A stretch of DNA of 64,000 nt from Hyphomicrobium sp. GTDB taxonomy: Bacteria > Pseudomonadota > Alphaproteobacteria > Rhizobiales > Hyphomicrobiaceae. The stretch lies in assembly GCA_019751875.1 (NCBI GenBank), contig JAIEMV010000003.1:287983-351982 (forward strand), written 5' to 3'. A program made the translations under genes and the position numbers. The notes beneath the pieces were generated by a model. It saw only the letters and a program-made list of their open reading frames with translations. It was not told the DNA's origin and did not search any database. This document shows, piece after piece, positions 10,506 through 18,703 of the stretch (position 1 is the first letter of the stretch; each line of letters begins with the position of its first letter).

Positions 10506-10596
10506 AGGGCGGCGCTTGCGCCGGGCGGCTTGCCGCCTAAGCCCTTCGGGCTTATGCCAGACGCACGCGGGAGGTTAGCTCAGCGGTAGAGCGCTT
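10506..10596 (+). repeat. 91-bp direct repeat, copy 1 (leader plus 5' part of tRNA-Val)
   Basis: Identical to 10654-10744 except for one base (GCCGCCTAAG here, GCCGCCTGAG there), at an offset of 148 bp. It includes 63 bp of tRNA-Val leader and the first 28 bases of the tRNA. The leader contains short GC-rich hairpins such as GGCGCTTGCGCC and AGCCCTTCGGGCT. Confidence 0.95.
10569..10596 (+). pseudogene. Truncated tRNA-Val: 5' 28 bases only
   Basis: GGGAGGT acceptor strand, D-arm GCTCAGCGGTAGAGC and the first bases of the anticodon stem, identical to the intact tRNA-Val at 10717. The sequence then diverges (ATTGAGTTTACTC) and has no anticodon loop, T-arm or 3' acceptor strand, so it cannot make a functional tRNA. 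Confidence 0.9.
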
Positions 10597-10606
10597 ATTG
10601 AGTTTA

Positions 10607-10653
10607 CTCACGCACGCTGATCTGATCGCTAAAGCGATCAGGCGTGCTCCGTG

Positions 10654-10655
<2 letters not shown>
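10607..10655. repeat. Long imperfect hairpin joining the truncated tRNA to the second repeat copy
   Basis: The outer arms CTCACG and CGTGAG enclose an inner perfect 8-bp stem TGATCGCT / AGCGATCA with an AA loop. Its left end CTCACGCACGCTGATC closely resembles the head of the 98-bp repeats found after tRNA-Val and tRNA-Asp (CTCACGCTTGCTGATC), so it looks like a diverged or truncated member of the same family. Confidence 0.7.
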
Positions 10656-10791
<136 letters not shown>

Positions 10792-10798
10792 TATTTCT

Positions 10799-11386
10799 CT
10801 CACGCTTGCTGATCCTCGCTGCGCTCGGGCAAGCCCCGAGGGGCGCGGCTTGCCGCGGGCGCCCTTGGCGCCTTGCCGCTTCCCGGCATTGTTCTTCTCA
10901 CGCTTGCTGATCCTCGCTGCGCTCGGGCAAGCTCCGAGGGGCGCGGCTTGCCGCGGGCGCCCTTGGCGCCTTGCCGCTTCCCGGCATTGTTCTTCTCACG
11001 CTTGCTGATCCTCGCTGCGCTCGGGCAAGCTCCGAGGGGCGCGGCTTGCCGCGGGCGCCCTTGGCGCCTTGCCGCTTCCCGGCATTGTTCTTCTCACGCT
11101 TGCTGTTCCTCGCTGCGCTCGGGCAAGCTACGAGGCGCGCGGCTCGCCGCGGGCGCGCTTGGCGCCTTGCCGCTTGGCGGCATTGTTCCTCTCACGCTTG
11201 CTGATCCTCGCTGCGCTCGGGCAAGCTCCGAGGGGCGCGGCTTGTCGCGGGCGCCTTTGGCGCTTTGCCGCTTCCCGGCATTGTTCTTCTCACGCTTGCT
11301 GATCCTCGCTGCGCTCGGGCAAGCTACGAGGCGCGCGGCTCGCCGCGGGCGCGCTTGGCGCCTTGCCGCTTCGCGGGGCGTTGCTC
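10799..11386. repeat. Six tandem 98-bp repeats immediately downstream of tRNA-Val
   Basis: Units start at 10799, 10897, 10995, 11093, 11191 and 11289, each with CTCACGCTTGCTG. Units 2 and 3 are identical and unit 1 differs by one base. Units 4 and 6 share a block of differences, and unit 6 diverges in its last ~15 bases. Each unit can form several hairpins: CTCGG...CCGAG, CGCGGC TT GCCGCG, and GGCGCC CTT GGCGCC. In units 4 and 6 the second loop changes (TC for TT) while its stem is kept. Open frames here run across the units in shifting phase because 98 is not a multiple of three, so they are not genes. The array is the main content of 10792-11496. Confidence 0.95.
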
Positions 11387-11496
11387 CCCGGCTTGGATTT
11401 TTTCTCTAAGGCGCGCAGGTCTGCGTACGACAACGCCACTTGGCGAAGCTGTCACTTCGGGTTAGTTGCGAACAGCCATTCAACCCGGAGAGCTTC

Positions 11497-12003
11497 ATGT
11501 CCGTCACGATGTATCAGATTGCCGTTCCGTCGTTTCAGAAGCATTTGCATGCTCTCGACGGGGTCATCGACAAGGCTATGGCTTATGCGACCGCGAAGAA
11601 GATCGCGCCCGAGACGTTGCTGACGGCGCGGCTCTATCCAGACATGTTCAACTTTACACGGCAGGTTCAGGAGACTTGCAAGTTTGCGGCGCTCTCCATG
11701 CAGCGATTGGCGACCGTCGAGGGGGTCGTAGAAGCCGACAGCGAAAAAACGTTTGAGGAATTGAAAGCGCGGATTGCACGGACCCTCGATGTGCTCGCAA
11801 GCGTCAAGCCCGAGCAGATGGACGGCTCGGACGAGCGGCAAATCACCATCAAGGTCGGCCCGAACGAAATGAGCTTTTCCGGGCGTGACTACCTGCTGCA
11901 TTTCGCATTGCCGAACTTCTATTTTCACGCATCGACAGCGTACGGCATCCTGCGCCACAACGGGGTTGAAATCGGCAAGCGGGATTTTATGCGGCGGACT
12001 TGA
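11497..12003 (+). CDS. DUF1993 family protein
   Basis: The 168-residue product matches the DUF1993 family: MYQIAVPSFQKHLHALDGVIDKA at the start, then ARLYPDMFNFTRQVQ, and the C-terminal block LHFALPNFYFHASTAYGILRHNGVEIGKRDF. The family is cytosolic and four-helical, related in fold to DinB-like proteins, with no established function. The ATG at 11497 is chosen because CCCGGAGAG lies just upstream; an in-frame ATG at 11440 would add 19 residues from the end of the repeat region. It stands alone between the tRNA-Val repeat array and tRNA-Asp. Confidence 0.85.
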   Translation: MSVTMYQIAVPSFQKHLHALDGVIDKAMAYATAKKIAPETLLTARLYPDMFNFTRQVQETCKFAALSMQRLATVEGVVEADSEKTFEELKARIARTLDVLASVKPEQMDGSDERQITIKVGPNEMSFSGRDYLLHFALPNFYFHASTAYGILRHNGVEIGKRDFMRRT

Positions 12004-12203
12004 TGTGGCAGGCACCGCTCAGGTCCGTCAGTCAGGGGCCGGCAAATGGCGGGCGGCGATCCTGGAAGCCGGGCCGCACGACATGGCTGTGCGGACGGCC
12101 GCCTCGGAAAATCCAGGAAGTGCGCTTGACTTCAGGGGGGCGAACTCGTAGTGAACGCACCGTGACACGCGCGACGCCGTTGGCTCGCGTGATCTACCGG
12201 TTT

Positions 12204-12280
12204 GCGGGAGTAGCTCAGTTGGTTAGAGCGCCGCCCTGTCACGGCGGAGGCCGCGGGTTCAAGTCCCGTCTCTCGCGCCA
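12204..12280 (+). tRNA. tRNA-Asp (anticodon GUC)
   Basis: A 77-base cloverleaf. The acceptor arms are GCGGGAG and CTCTCGC (one G-T pair), with G discriminator and CCA. The anticodon stem CCGCC/GGCGG holds loop CTGTCAC with anticodon GTC. The T-arm GCGGG TTCAAGT CCCGT is intact. Two further 98-bp repeat copies start 8 bases after it. The 200 bp before it, back to 12004, hold no gene I can support. Confidence 0.96.
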
Positions 12281-12288
12281 TTATCTCT

Positions 12289-12429
12289 CTCACGCTTGCT
12301 GATTCTCGCTGCGCTCGGGCAAGCTCCGAGGGGCGCGGCTTGCCGCGGGCGCCCTTGGCGCCTTGCCGCTTTCGCGGCGTTGTTCTCTCACACTTGCTGA
12401 TCCTTGCTGCGCTCGGGCAAGCTCCGGGC
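12289..12429. repeat. 98-bp repeat family after tRNA-Asp: one full and one truncated copy
   Basis: The full unit at 12289-12386 matches the tRNA-Val array units except for a few bases (TGATTCTCGC, and CTTTCGCGGCG near the end). A second unit starts exactly 98 bp later at 12387 (CTCACACTTGCTGATC) and loses similarity after about 42 bp, where it runs into the next gene's upstream region. Confidence 0.9.
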
Positions 12430-12516
12430 TTGTGGCGCGCGTCCTCGGCCCTGTCCGGCCTTTCGCTCCGGCTTCTGCCGCGTGCTATTCAAGACCGCCG
12501 AGAGCGAAATGTGCGA

Positions 12517-13065
12517 ATGGGGTGGGTTGCGATGGACTGGCTTTCGGAGCTCGCAACTTGGGCTTGGGCGCGGCACCACAATGAGTGGAGCTGGTATATC
12601 CGGCCGGTTTTCCTGATCCCATATTGCTGGTTCGCCTGGCGGCGCAGTTTGGGTGGGATCGCATTGACGTTGCTCGCGCTTCTGACGAGCATGTTCTGGT
12701 TCCCGGCTCCTGAGACGCCCTCGCCTTTGGCTCTGGAGGTGTTGGCGGCTGAAAAAAAGTATCTGCTCGGCCCCTGGACCTGGTGGAAGCTGGCTATTGC
12801 ACTTCTCGTGCCGGGGACACTTGTTGCGCTGGCGCTGGCGTTCTGGAGGCGTTCATTCGCTTGGGGCCTCGTGGTCGTCAACACAATGGTTTTGGCTAAA
12901 GTCGGTTGGACCTTTGTGTTTTTCAGCTATGACGGCGCGGTCTATCATCTGGTCCCCGCGGCGCTTGGATTGGCGATCTGCAATGCAGTGCTTGGAGCCG
13001 CCTGGTGGTGGAACGGCCGCCCCAAGACATCTGGTCCGGTTGCGCGCGGGGGAGGGGTGCGTTAA
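12517..13065 (+). CDS. Predicted inner-membrane protein, unknown function
   Basis: I do not recognise a named family. The product of about 182 residues is rich in Trp and has four or five predicted membrane helices (around IRPVFLIPYCWFAW, LGGIALTLLALLTSMFWF, LAIALLVPGTLVALALAF, LVVVNTMVLAKVGWTFVFF and LGLAICNAVLGAAWWW). The start is uncertain: ATG 12517 is used, but a GTG at 12511 has a better-spaced GAGAG site, and ATG 12532 is also possible. Its upstream region is the truncated 98-bp repeat. It ends 56 bp before nuoA and could be cotranscribed with it. Confidence 0.75.
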   Translation: MGWVAMDWLSELATWAWARHHNEWSWYIRPVFLIPYCWFAWRRSLGGIALTLLALLTSMFWFPAPETPSPLALEVLAAEKKYLLGPWTWWKLAIALLVPGTLVALALAFWRRSFAWGLVVVNTMVLAKVGWTFVFFSYDGAVYHLVPAALGLAICNAVLGAAWWWNGRPKTSGPVARGGGVR

Positions 13066-13121
13066 CAGGGTCTGGAGTGTGATGCGCTTGTTGAACGTGG
13101 CGCAAAACCTAGGAGAACCCG

Positions 13122-13487
13122 GTGGATCAACTGCTCACCGACTATCTGCCGCTCGCCGTATTTCTCGGCGTGTCGCTCGCCTTCATGGGCATCCTGATGA
13201 TCGCGCCGTTCCTGGTGGCCGTGCGCAATCCGGATTCGGAGAAAGTTTCCGCGTACGAATGCGGGTTCAACGCTTTCGACGACGCGCGCATGAAATTCGA
13301 CGTTCGCTTCTACCTAGTATCGATCCTGTTCATTATCTTTGACCTGGAAGTGGCGTTTCTCTTTCCATGGGCGGTCGTGTTCAAGGATCTGGGGGTCTCC
13401 GGTTTCTGGTCGATGATGGTGTTCCTCGGTGTGCTCACCATCGGCTTCATCTACGAGTGGCGCAAAGGAGCGCTCGAATGGGATTGA
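13122..13487 (+). CDS. nuoA: NADH-quinone oxidoreductase subunit A
   Basis: Small membrane subunit of respiratory complex I at the junction between the hydrophilic and membrane arms. The 121-residue product has three helices and the conserved loop [23 protein letters not shown]. The start is a GTG with AGGAG six bases upstream. It opens the nuo cluster and overlaps nuoB by 10 bases, so the two are translationally coupled. Confidence 0.97.
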   Translation: MDQLLTDYLPLAVFLGVSLAFMGILMIAPFLVAVRNPDSEKVSAYECGFNAFDDARMKFDVRFYLVSILFIIFDLEVAFLFPWAVVFKDLGVSGFWSMMVFLGVLTIGFIYEWRKGALEWD

Positions 13488-14062
13488 TCGTACCGCCCGA
13501 CTACCGCGAGCGGCTGACGTACGAGACGGCCAAGGAAGGCCTCGGCGGTCCGGGCATTATCAAGCCCGGCGATCCGAGCTTCACCGCGATTTCGAATGAA
13601 CTCGCCGACAAGGGCTTTCTGGTCACCACCACGGATGATCTCATCAACTGGGCGCGCACCGGATCGCTCATGTGGATGACGTTCGGTCTTGCGTGCTGCG
13701 CGGTGGAGATGATGCAGGCGTCGATGCCGCGATACGATCTGGAGCGTTTCGGCTTTGCGCCGCGCGCCAGCCCGCGTCAGTCCGATGTAATGATCGTCGC
13801 CGGCACGCTGACCAACAAAATGGCGCCGGCGCTGCGCAAGGTCTACGACCAGATGCCCGAGCCGCGGTACGTGATCTCGATGGGTTCGTGTGCCAACGGC
13901 GGCGGCTATTATCATTACTCCTACGCGGTCGTGCGCGGATGCGACCGCATCGTGCCGGTCGACATCTACGTTCCGGGCTGTCCGCCGACGGCGGAGGCGC
14001 TGCTCTACGGCGTGCTTCTGCTGCAGCGGAAGATCCGTCGTACCGGCACGATCGAGCGGTGA
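13478..14062 (+). CDS. nuoB: NADH-quinone oxidoreductase subunit B
   Basis: NuoB holds cluster N2, the last iron-sulfur cluster before quinone. The ligands are visible in [20 protein letters not shown] and [10 protein letters not shown]. The 194-residue length is usual. The ATG at 13478 lies inside the end of nuoA after CAAAGGAG. It is followed by nuoC after a single base. Confidence 0.97.
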   Translation: MGLIVPPDYRERLTYETAKEGLGGPGIIKPGDPSFTAISNELADKGFLVTTTDDLINWARTGSLMWMTFGLACCAVEMMQASMPRYDLERFGFAPRASPRQSDVMIVAGTLTNKMAPALRKVYDQMPEPRYVISMGSCANGGGYYHYSYAVVRGCDRIVPVDIYVPGCPPTAEALLYGVLLLQRKIRRTGTIER

Positions 14063-14063
14063 C

Positions 14064-14672
14064 ATGAGCGAAATTCTCAAAGAACTCGGCGAGTATGTTG
14101 AGCTGAAGCTCGGCTCTCACGTGCGCGGCGTGGATGTGCGCTACGGGGAACTGACGGTGACGATCGATCGCGATCAAATCGCCAAAGTTCTACGCTTTCT
14201 GCGCGATGACGGCCGGTGCCGGTTCGAGGTTCTGATCGACATCTGCGGCGTAGATTACCCGGAGCGCGCGGAGCGGTTCGATGTCGTTTATCACTTGCTG
14301 TCGCCCCGGCTGAACCAGCGCATTCGGATCAAGCTCTCGACCGACGATGCGACCCCGGTTGCGAGTGCGGTCGAAATCTTTGCCGCCGCCAACTGGTTCG
14401 AGCGCGAAGCCTACGACATGTACGGCATTCTTTTTTCCGGCCATCCGGATCTGCGCCGTCTCTTAACGGATTATGGCTTTCAGGGTTTCCCGCTGCGGAA
14501 GGATTTCCCGCTCACGGGCTATGTCGAGGTTCGTTACGACGATGCGAAAAAGCGCGTCGTTTATGAGCCTGTGAAACTGACGCAGGAATTTCGCAACTTC
14601 GATTTTGAAAGCCCCTGGGAGGGGATGACCGGAAACGTCCTGCCCGGCGACGAGAAAGCCACCCGTTCCTGA
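14064..14672 (+). CDS. nuoC: NADH-quinone oxidoreductase subunit C
   Basis: 30-kDa-type peripheral subunit of complex I. The 202 residues contain the family block [20 protein letters not shown] followed by [18 protein letters not shown]. It is a separate gene, not fused to nuoD as in enterobacteria. Three unrelated genes follow before nuoD, which is unusual for a block whose products contact each other. Confidence 0.97.
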   Translation: MSEILKELGEYVELKLGSHVRGVDVRYGELTVTIDRDQIAKVLRFLRDDGRCRFEVLIDICGVDYPERAERFDVVYHLLSPRLNQRIRIKLSTDDATPVASAVEIFAAANWFEREAYDMYGILFSGHPDLRRLLTDYGFQGFPLRKDFPLTGYVEVRYDDAKKRVVYEPVKLTQEFRNFDFESPWEGMTGNVLPGDEKATRS

Positions 14673-14695
14673 AACGCCCGGTGAGAGGGCCGTCC

Positions 14696-15142
14696 ATGCT
14701 CGAAGACGATCCGAGGCTTGCGATGATCCGCGGCAACGCAGCGCTGGTGCTTGAAGAGCTGGGTCCGATCGCCGGCATTGCGTTTGATTATGGCCCACAG
14801 TCGATTGCTTGGGTCGATGGTTATATCGAGCGTCAGCGGCTGCGGATGGACGATCCCGACGCCGTAGCCAATCTCGTCTCAGTGCTCGGCTCCTATCTCG
14901 GCGAAGCGGTGATTGCGGCGGCAGGCGGCTCATGGGATGTGCACGAGCGCGACGAGATCGGCGTTCGCTTCGATAATGGTGACTGGTGCTTCCCGTTTTC
15001 GAAAGTTGCCAAGCAGTTCGCGTGCGGTACGGCGGAGGGCGGTGAGTCGATCCTGTCGTTCTATAACGTCAGCATCGCCTTCATCGCCGGCGGGCAGTTG
15101 GCAGGGGTTCAGGCCGCAAACGACGCGGAGGCGCCGCAATGA
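14696..15142 (+). CDS. Conserved hypothetical protein, DUF3806-like
   Basis: A soluble protein of 148 residues. The segment QSIAWVDGYIERQRLR followed by LGSYLGEAVIAAAGGSWD resembles the DUF3806 family, whose function is unknown. The ATG at 14696 has GAGAGGG six bases upstream, while GTG 14681 has nothing comparable. Its stop overlaps the next start (ATGA), so it is translationally coupled to the thioesterase-like gene. It sits between nuoC and nuoD and should be coexpressed with complex I. The family assignment is by eye. Confidence 0.75.
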   Translation: MLEDDPRLAMIRGNAALVLEELGPIAGIAFDYGPQSIAWVDGYIERQRLRMDDPDAVANLVSVLGSYLGEAVIAAAGGSWDVHERDEIGVRFDNGDWCFPFSKVAKQFACGTAEGGESILSFYNVSIAFIAGGQLAGVQAANDAEAPQ

Positions 15143-15606
15143 AGGATACGCTGAAGGCCGGTGAGATGGCGCGACTCGACTACAAAGTGCCCGCGAATAA
15201 GACGGTGCCCCATCTCTATCCGGAAGCGCACGATTTTCAGATAATGCCGACGGTGTTCGCCACCGGGTTCATGGTGGGGCTCATGGAATGGGCCTGCATG
15301 AAGGTGCTGGAACCACATCTGGAACCCGGAGAGGGGAGCCTCGGCGTTCACATCGACGTCTCGCACATTGCAGCGACGGTGCCGGGGCAGGTGGTCAGGG
15401 TGGATGCCACATGCACGGGCGTCACCGGACGGCGCATCGGATTTACGGTCGTCGCCCATGACGGTTTGGAGAAGATCGGCGAAGGCCGGCACGAGCGCAT
15501 TGTGGTGTCTTGGGAGAGATTCGTGGTGCGCGTGAACGAAAAGGCCAAGCGGGCGCGGGTCGGCGAGATCGGCACGCCTCGTGGCACTGCAGGTAACGCT
15601 GCATGA
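15139..15606 (+). CDS. Hotdog-fold thioesterase-like protein (FlK-type)
   Basis: The 155-residue product resembles the fluoroacetyl-CoA thioesterase-like hotdog family: TVPHLYPEAHDFQIMPTVFATGFMV at the N-terminus, then MEWACMKVLEPHL, SLGVHIDVSHIAATVPGQ and IGEGRHERIVV. The Glu and His positions of the family (ME and SHIA) are present. The likely activity is hydrolysis of a small acyl-CoA; fluoroacetyl-CoA itself is unlikely, since the family is broad. It overlaps both neighbours by 4 bases (ATGA), so it belongs to a tightly coupled trio inside the nuo cluster. Confidence 0.82.
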   Translation: MKDTLKAGEMARLDYKVPANKTVPHLYPEAHDFQIMPTVFATGFMVGLMEWACMKVLEPHLEPGEGSLGVHIDVSHIAATVPGQVVRVDATCTGVTGRRIGFTVVAHDGLEKIGEGRHERIVVSWERFVVRVNEKAKRARVGEIGTPRGTAGNAA

Positions 15607-16040
15607 GCGGGGAAATACCGGTTTCGGGTCATTGCCTCTGCGGTGCGGTCGGATTCACGGCCGCGGCCTTGTCGCCAGACGTGACGGCCTGCCACTGCAC
15701 CATGTGCAGCCGGTGGGGCGGTGGCGTCGCCCTGTCGATCGATATTGAGACCGCCCCGGTGTTCACGGGTGAGGACAACCTTGGAGTCTACAAGTCGTCC
15801 GACTGGGGCGAGCGCGGCTTTTGTAAGCTGTGTGGGTCCAGCCTTTATTGGCGACTCTCGGGCACCGACCGCTATACCTTCTCGGCCGGCGCCCTGGACG
15901 ATACGTCCCACCTCAGGCTCACCAAGGAGATCTTTATCGACGAGAAGCCGGGGTATTACACTTTCGCGAACGATACCGTCAAACAGACGGGCGACGAGGC
16001 GACCGCGGCGTTCCTCGCCGAAGCAGAGCACAGGACCTGA
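15603..16040 (+). CDS. GFA/CENP-V family zinc protein
   Basis: A small protein (145 aa) of the glutathione-dependent formaldehyde-activating enzyme (Gfa) fold. The zinc ligands are HCLCGAV near residue 10, then CHCTMCSRWGG near 31, and CKLCGSSLYW near 74. Gfa-type proteins bind zinc and thiols; most members have no proven formaldehyde role, so substrate is unknown. It is coupled by a 4-base overlap to the preceding gene and ends 9 bases before nuoD. Confidence 0.88.
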   Translation: MSGEIPVSGHCLCGAVGFTAAALSPDVTACHCTMCSRWGGGVALSIDIETAPVFTGEDNLGVYKSSDWGERGFCKLCGSSLYWRLSGTDRYTFSAGALDDTSHLRLTKEIFIDEKPGYYTFANDTVKQTGDEATAAFLAEAEHRT

Positions 16041-16049
16041 GCACGTTTC

Positions 16050-17240
16050 ATGCCCGAGACAGAGATCCGCCAGTTCAACATCAATTTTGGGCCGCAGCAT
16101 CCCGCGGCGCACGGCGTCTTGCGCCTCGTCCTGGAGCTCGACGGGGAGGTCGTGGAGCGGGTGGACCCGCACGTGGGGCTTCTGCATCGTGGCACGGAGA
16201 AGCTGATAGAGGCGAAGACCTACACGCAGGCGATCGGCTACTTCGACCGGCTCGACTACGTTGCGCCCATGAATCAGGAGCATGCGTTCTGCCTTGCGAC
16301 GGAAAAGCTGCTCGGCATCGAGGTGCCGCGCCGGGCGCAGCTGATCCGCGTGCTCTATTCGGAGATCGGACGGCACCTGTCGCACCTGCTCAACGTGACG
16401 ACACAGGCGATGGACGTTGGCGCGTTGACCCCGCCGCTGTGGGGCTTTGAAGAGCGCGAGAAGCTGATGGTCTTCTATGAGCGCGCATCAGGCTCGCGCA
16501 TGCATGCAAAGTATTTTCGCGTGGGTGGTGTGCATCAGGATCTGCCGCCGGAGCTGATCGACGATATCTACAATTGGTGCGATCCGTTCCTGAAGACGCT
16601 CGACGACATTGATGGGCTTCTGACTGACAACCGGATTTTCAAGCAGCGCAACGTCGACATCGGTGTCGTGTCGCTACAGGAGGCGTTCGACTGGGGCTTT
16701 TCGGGCGTGATGGTGCGCGGGTCGGGTGCGGCTTGGGATCTGCGTAAGGCTCAGCCGTACGAATGTTACGACGAGTTCGATTTTGATATTCCGATCGGGA
16801 AGAACGGCGACTGCTATGACCGCTATCTCTGCCGCATGGCCGAGATGCGCGAGAGTGTGAAGATCATGAAGCAGGCGTGCGATAAGTTGCGCCAGCCGGA
16901 CGGCCAAGGGCCAGTAATGACGATGAACAAGAAGGTGGCGGCGCCCAAGCGGGGCGAGATGAAGCGCTCAATGGAAGCGCTCATTCACCACTTCAAGCTC
17001 TACACGGAAGGTTTCCACGTGCCGGCCGGCGAAGTCTATGCGTGCGTCGAGGCGCCGAAAGGTGAGTTCGGCGTGTATCTCGTGGCAGATGGTTCGAATA
17101 AGCCGTATCGCTGTAAGATCCGCGCGCCGGGTTTTCCGCATCTGGCGGCCATGGACCACCTCAACCGTGGCCACATGCTGGCTGATGTCTCCGCCATTCT
17201 CGGCTCGCTCGACATCGTGTTCGGTGAGATCGACCGATGA
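16050..17240 (+). CDS. nuoD: NADH-quinone oxidoreductase subunit D
   Basis: 49-kDa-type subunit that forms the quinone site together with NuoB. The 396-residue product shows [21 protein letters not shown] at the start, with the quinone-site His in that loop, HRGTEKL, and the end [35 protein letters not shown]. Length and ends are typical. Only 3 bases separate its stop from the stop of an opposite-strand ORF, marking a break in the operon. Confidence 0.98.
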   Translation: MPETEIRQFNINFGPQHPAAHGVLRLVLELDGEVVERVDPHVGLLHRGTEKLIEAKTYTQAIGYFDRLDYVAPMNQEHAFCLATEKLLGIEVPRRAQLIRVLYSEIGRHLSHLLNVTTQAMDVGALTPPLWGFEEREKLMVFYERASGSRMHAKYFRVGGVHQDLPPELIDDIYNWCDPFLKTLDDIDGLLTDNRIFKQRNVDIGVVSLQEAFDWGFSGVMVRGSGAAWDLRKAQPYECYDEFDFDIPIGKNGDCYDRYLCRMAEMRESVKIMKQACDKLRQPDGQGPVMTMNKKVAAPKRGEMKRSMEALIHHFKLYTEGFHVPAGEVYACVEAPKGEFGVYLVADGSNKPYRCKIRAPGFPHLAAMDHLNRGHMLADVSAILGSLDIVFGEIDR

Positions 17241-17243
17241 CCG

Positions 17244-17546
17244 TTAGCCCTGCTGACGGGGAACCAAGCTGACGACGTTGCCGATTGCCTGTCCCTGTTG
17301 CTCGTACACCTCGAGAAAGGCGATCAGGCTGTCGAGGTGGACGAGGTAATTGGTCCTGTCGAGCTGGGTCTCATCGAGCGAGTGACTGGAAAAATCTGCG
17401 CCTTCGATGGCGTCGTCGAGAAGCCCAACGGCATTGTCGTAGGGGGTGGTGTTCCAATAGGGGACGTCTTCACGGTCCGTTACGCGCTCGCGGATGCCGC
17501 GAAGGCTGGCGGCGACGGCGCGGATGCGGCACAAGTCGACGGTCAT
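17244..17546 (-). CDS. Hypothetical protein on the opposite strand inside the nuo cluster
   Basis: Not recognised. The 100-residue product is hydrophilic and acidic, with probable helices (RAVAASLRGIRERV, NAVGLLDDAIEGADF and LVHLDSLIAFLEVYEQQ). I favour this strand because the start at 17546 has AGGGAG seven bases upstream and the composition is protein-like; a competing + strand frame at 17298-17576 has no binding site. It is the only minus-strand gene between nuoA and nuoN. Confidence 0.6.
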   Translation of the reverse strand: MTVDLCRIRAVAASLRGIRERVTDREDVPYWNTTPYDNAVGLLDDAIEGADFSSHSLDETQLDRTNYLVHLDSLIAFLEVYEQQGQAIGNVVSLVPRQQG

Positions 17547-17680
17547 GTTCGGCTCCCTGGTATGGGCAGTTCGTAACGAACGGTTAGGAGATCGTTCACG
17601 TTAAACTTCGGAGTTTATGGATCACGGTGACTATACCGCTATAACCGACCGCTATGTCATAGCTAGCGCGGGCTCGTGCG

Positions 17681-17830
17681 ATGTTCGAGTTCCAAACTCA
17701 CACCGACCTTGTGATTTCGCTCACATTTCTAGTCTGGGCGCTGATCCTTTACCTCGTTAACGTTCGCGGCAGGCGGCGGCGGACGCAGCACGAAGCCTGG
17801 CGTAAGGACTCTCTCAGCCGCTGGAATTGA
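17681..17830 (+). CDS. Possible small single-helix membrane protein, 49 aa
   Basis: ATG 17681 opens a 49-residue frame with one clear membrane helix (VISLTFLVWALILYLV) followed by an Arg-rich cytoplasmic tail (RGRRRRTQHEAW). No good ribosome binding site is visible. The helix-plus-basic-tail layout is typical of real small membrane proteins, but it could be chance. Confidence 0.4.
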   Translation: MFEFQTHTDLVISLTFLVWALILYLVNVRGRRRRTQHEAWRKDSLSRWN

Positions 17831-17998
17831 CCATTCGGGCGCCTGCCTCCTTGATTTGTCCGCCGCAGCACTGCGATATGGCCGGGAGCGGCTTGGTTTA
17901 GCAGATTGGCGCCGGCTGGACGGCGGGGCTGTTCCACTTGCAAAGATTGAGTTGCAACTTGGCCGGGTGACCGGCTCAAGCTGGTGGGAGGGGCTGAC

Positions 17999-18358
17999 AT
18001 GATCGATGAGCGCTTTTTGTTGGCGGTGGCGGCGTTGGGCTGGGGGCTTTCACTTTCGACCTATCGCGTGTTCGCGCGTCGAAACGGTTGGCCCATGGGA
18101 TCACTGCAGGCCGATCTGCCGGCTGTGCCGGTGGTCCTGGGGTTGGCGGCGTTTCTGGCGGGGATCCTGTTTGCAGCAGCTCGAGGTCCGGACGACGGCG
18201 GCTGGGTGATCGTTCTGTTCGGTCTTCTCCTTGCTGTTTTCTGGACCGGGTTTCTGCGTGTGGGATCGCAGATCTCGCTGTTCCTAGCCCCCGTTGCGCT
18301 GATCTTGTTGCTGCTCGCGTGGTTCAGTGACTTCGATAAGCTCCTCTATTGGACCTAA
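17999..18358 (+). CDS. Predicted small membrane protein, unknown function
   Basis: Not recognised. 119 residues with four hydrophobic segments (LLAVAALGWGLSLSTY, VPVVLGLAAFLAGILFAA, WVIVLFGLLLAVFWTGFL and LFLAPVALILLLLAWF). The ATG at 17999 has GGGAGGGG six bases upstream. It lies in the 1.46-kb interruption between nuoD and nuoE and points the same way as the nuo genes. Confidence 0.75.
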   Translation: MIDERFLLAVAALGWGLSLSTYRVFARRNGWPMGSLQADLPAVPVVLGLAAFLAGILFAAARGPDDGGWVIVLFGLLLAVFWTGFLRVGSQISLFLAPVALILLLLAWFSDFDKLLYWT

Positions 18359-18703
18359 GTCCCGTGGGTTAAGCCTCGACCTAGGGCGGATGGAGCATCG
18401 GAAATCAGCAGGTTAAGCCGCCCCCGCAAAATTCTGATTCGCGCCGCCTTCCTCGCGACATCGCAGCGCGGGCGGTCCACCAATTGGCGAACCCATCCCC
18501 GCTTGCTTTGCCTGCACCAACACCGTAACTGAAATCCGGAACCGTCGAAGGGTTCGCGGGGTGGGGACGCCCTTAGAATTCGCGTGCCTCGGAGCAATGC
18601 GTACTGCGCATTGAGCCGCACGCAGGCCCCACTTCGATGAGCGTCACAGTGGCAGTCCGGTGTGGGGCGATATCGCCCTGCGCTTGGCAGTTTGGAGCCG
18701 TGC
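18359..18703. other. Non-coding gap before nuoE
   Basis: 345 bp with no frame I can support on either strand. It probably carries a second promoter for nuoE onwards, because the opposite-strand gene separates nuoD from nuoE, but I cannot point to a convincing -35/-10 pair. Confidence 0.4.

Noticed and set aside
10799..11386. CRISPR array
   Set aside because: Units are contiguous 98-bp tandem repeats without spacers, and no cas genes are nearby.
10873..11465. Several overlapping + strand frames of 66-178 codons in the 98-bp repeat array
   Set aside because: They are the same DNA read in shifting phase across units (98 is not a multiple of 3), with no ribosome binding site and low-complexity products. 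The array is non-coding.
17298..17576. 92-codon + strand frame overlapping the minus-strand ORF after nuoD
   Set aside because: No ribosome binding site and Gly/Ala-rich chance-like product; the minus-strand frame has a good start site and a better composition.
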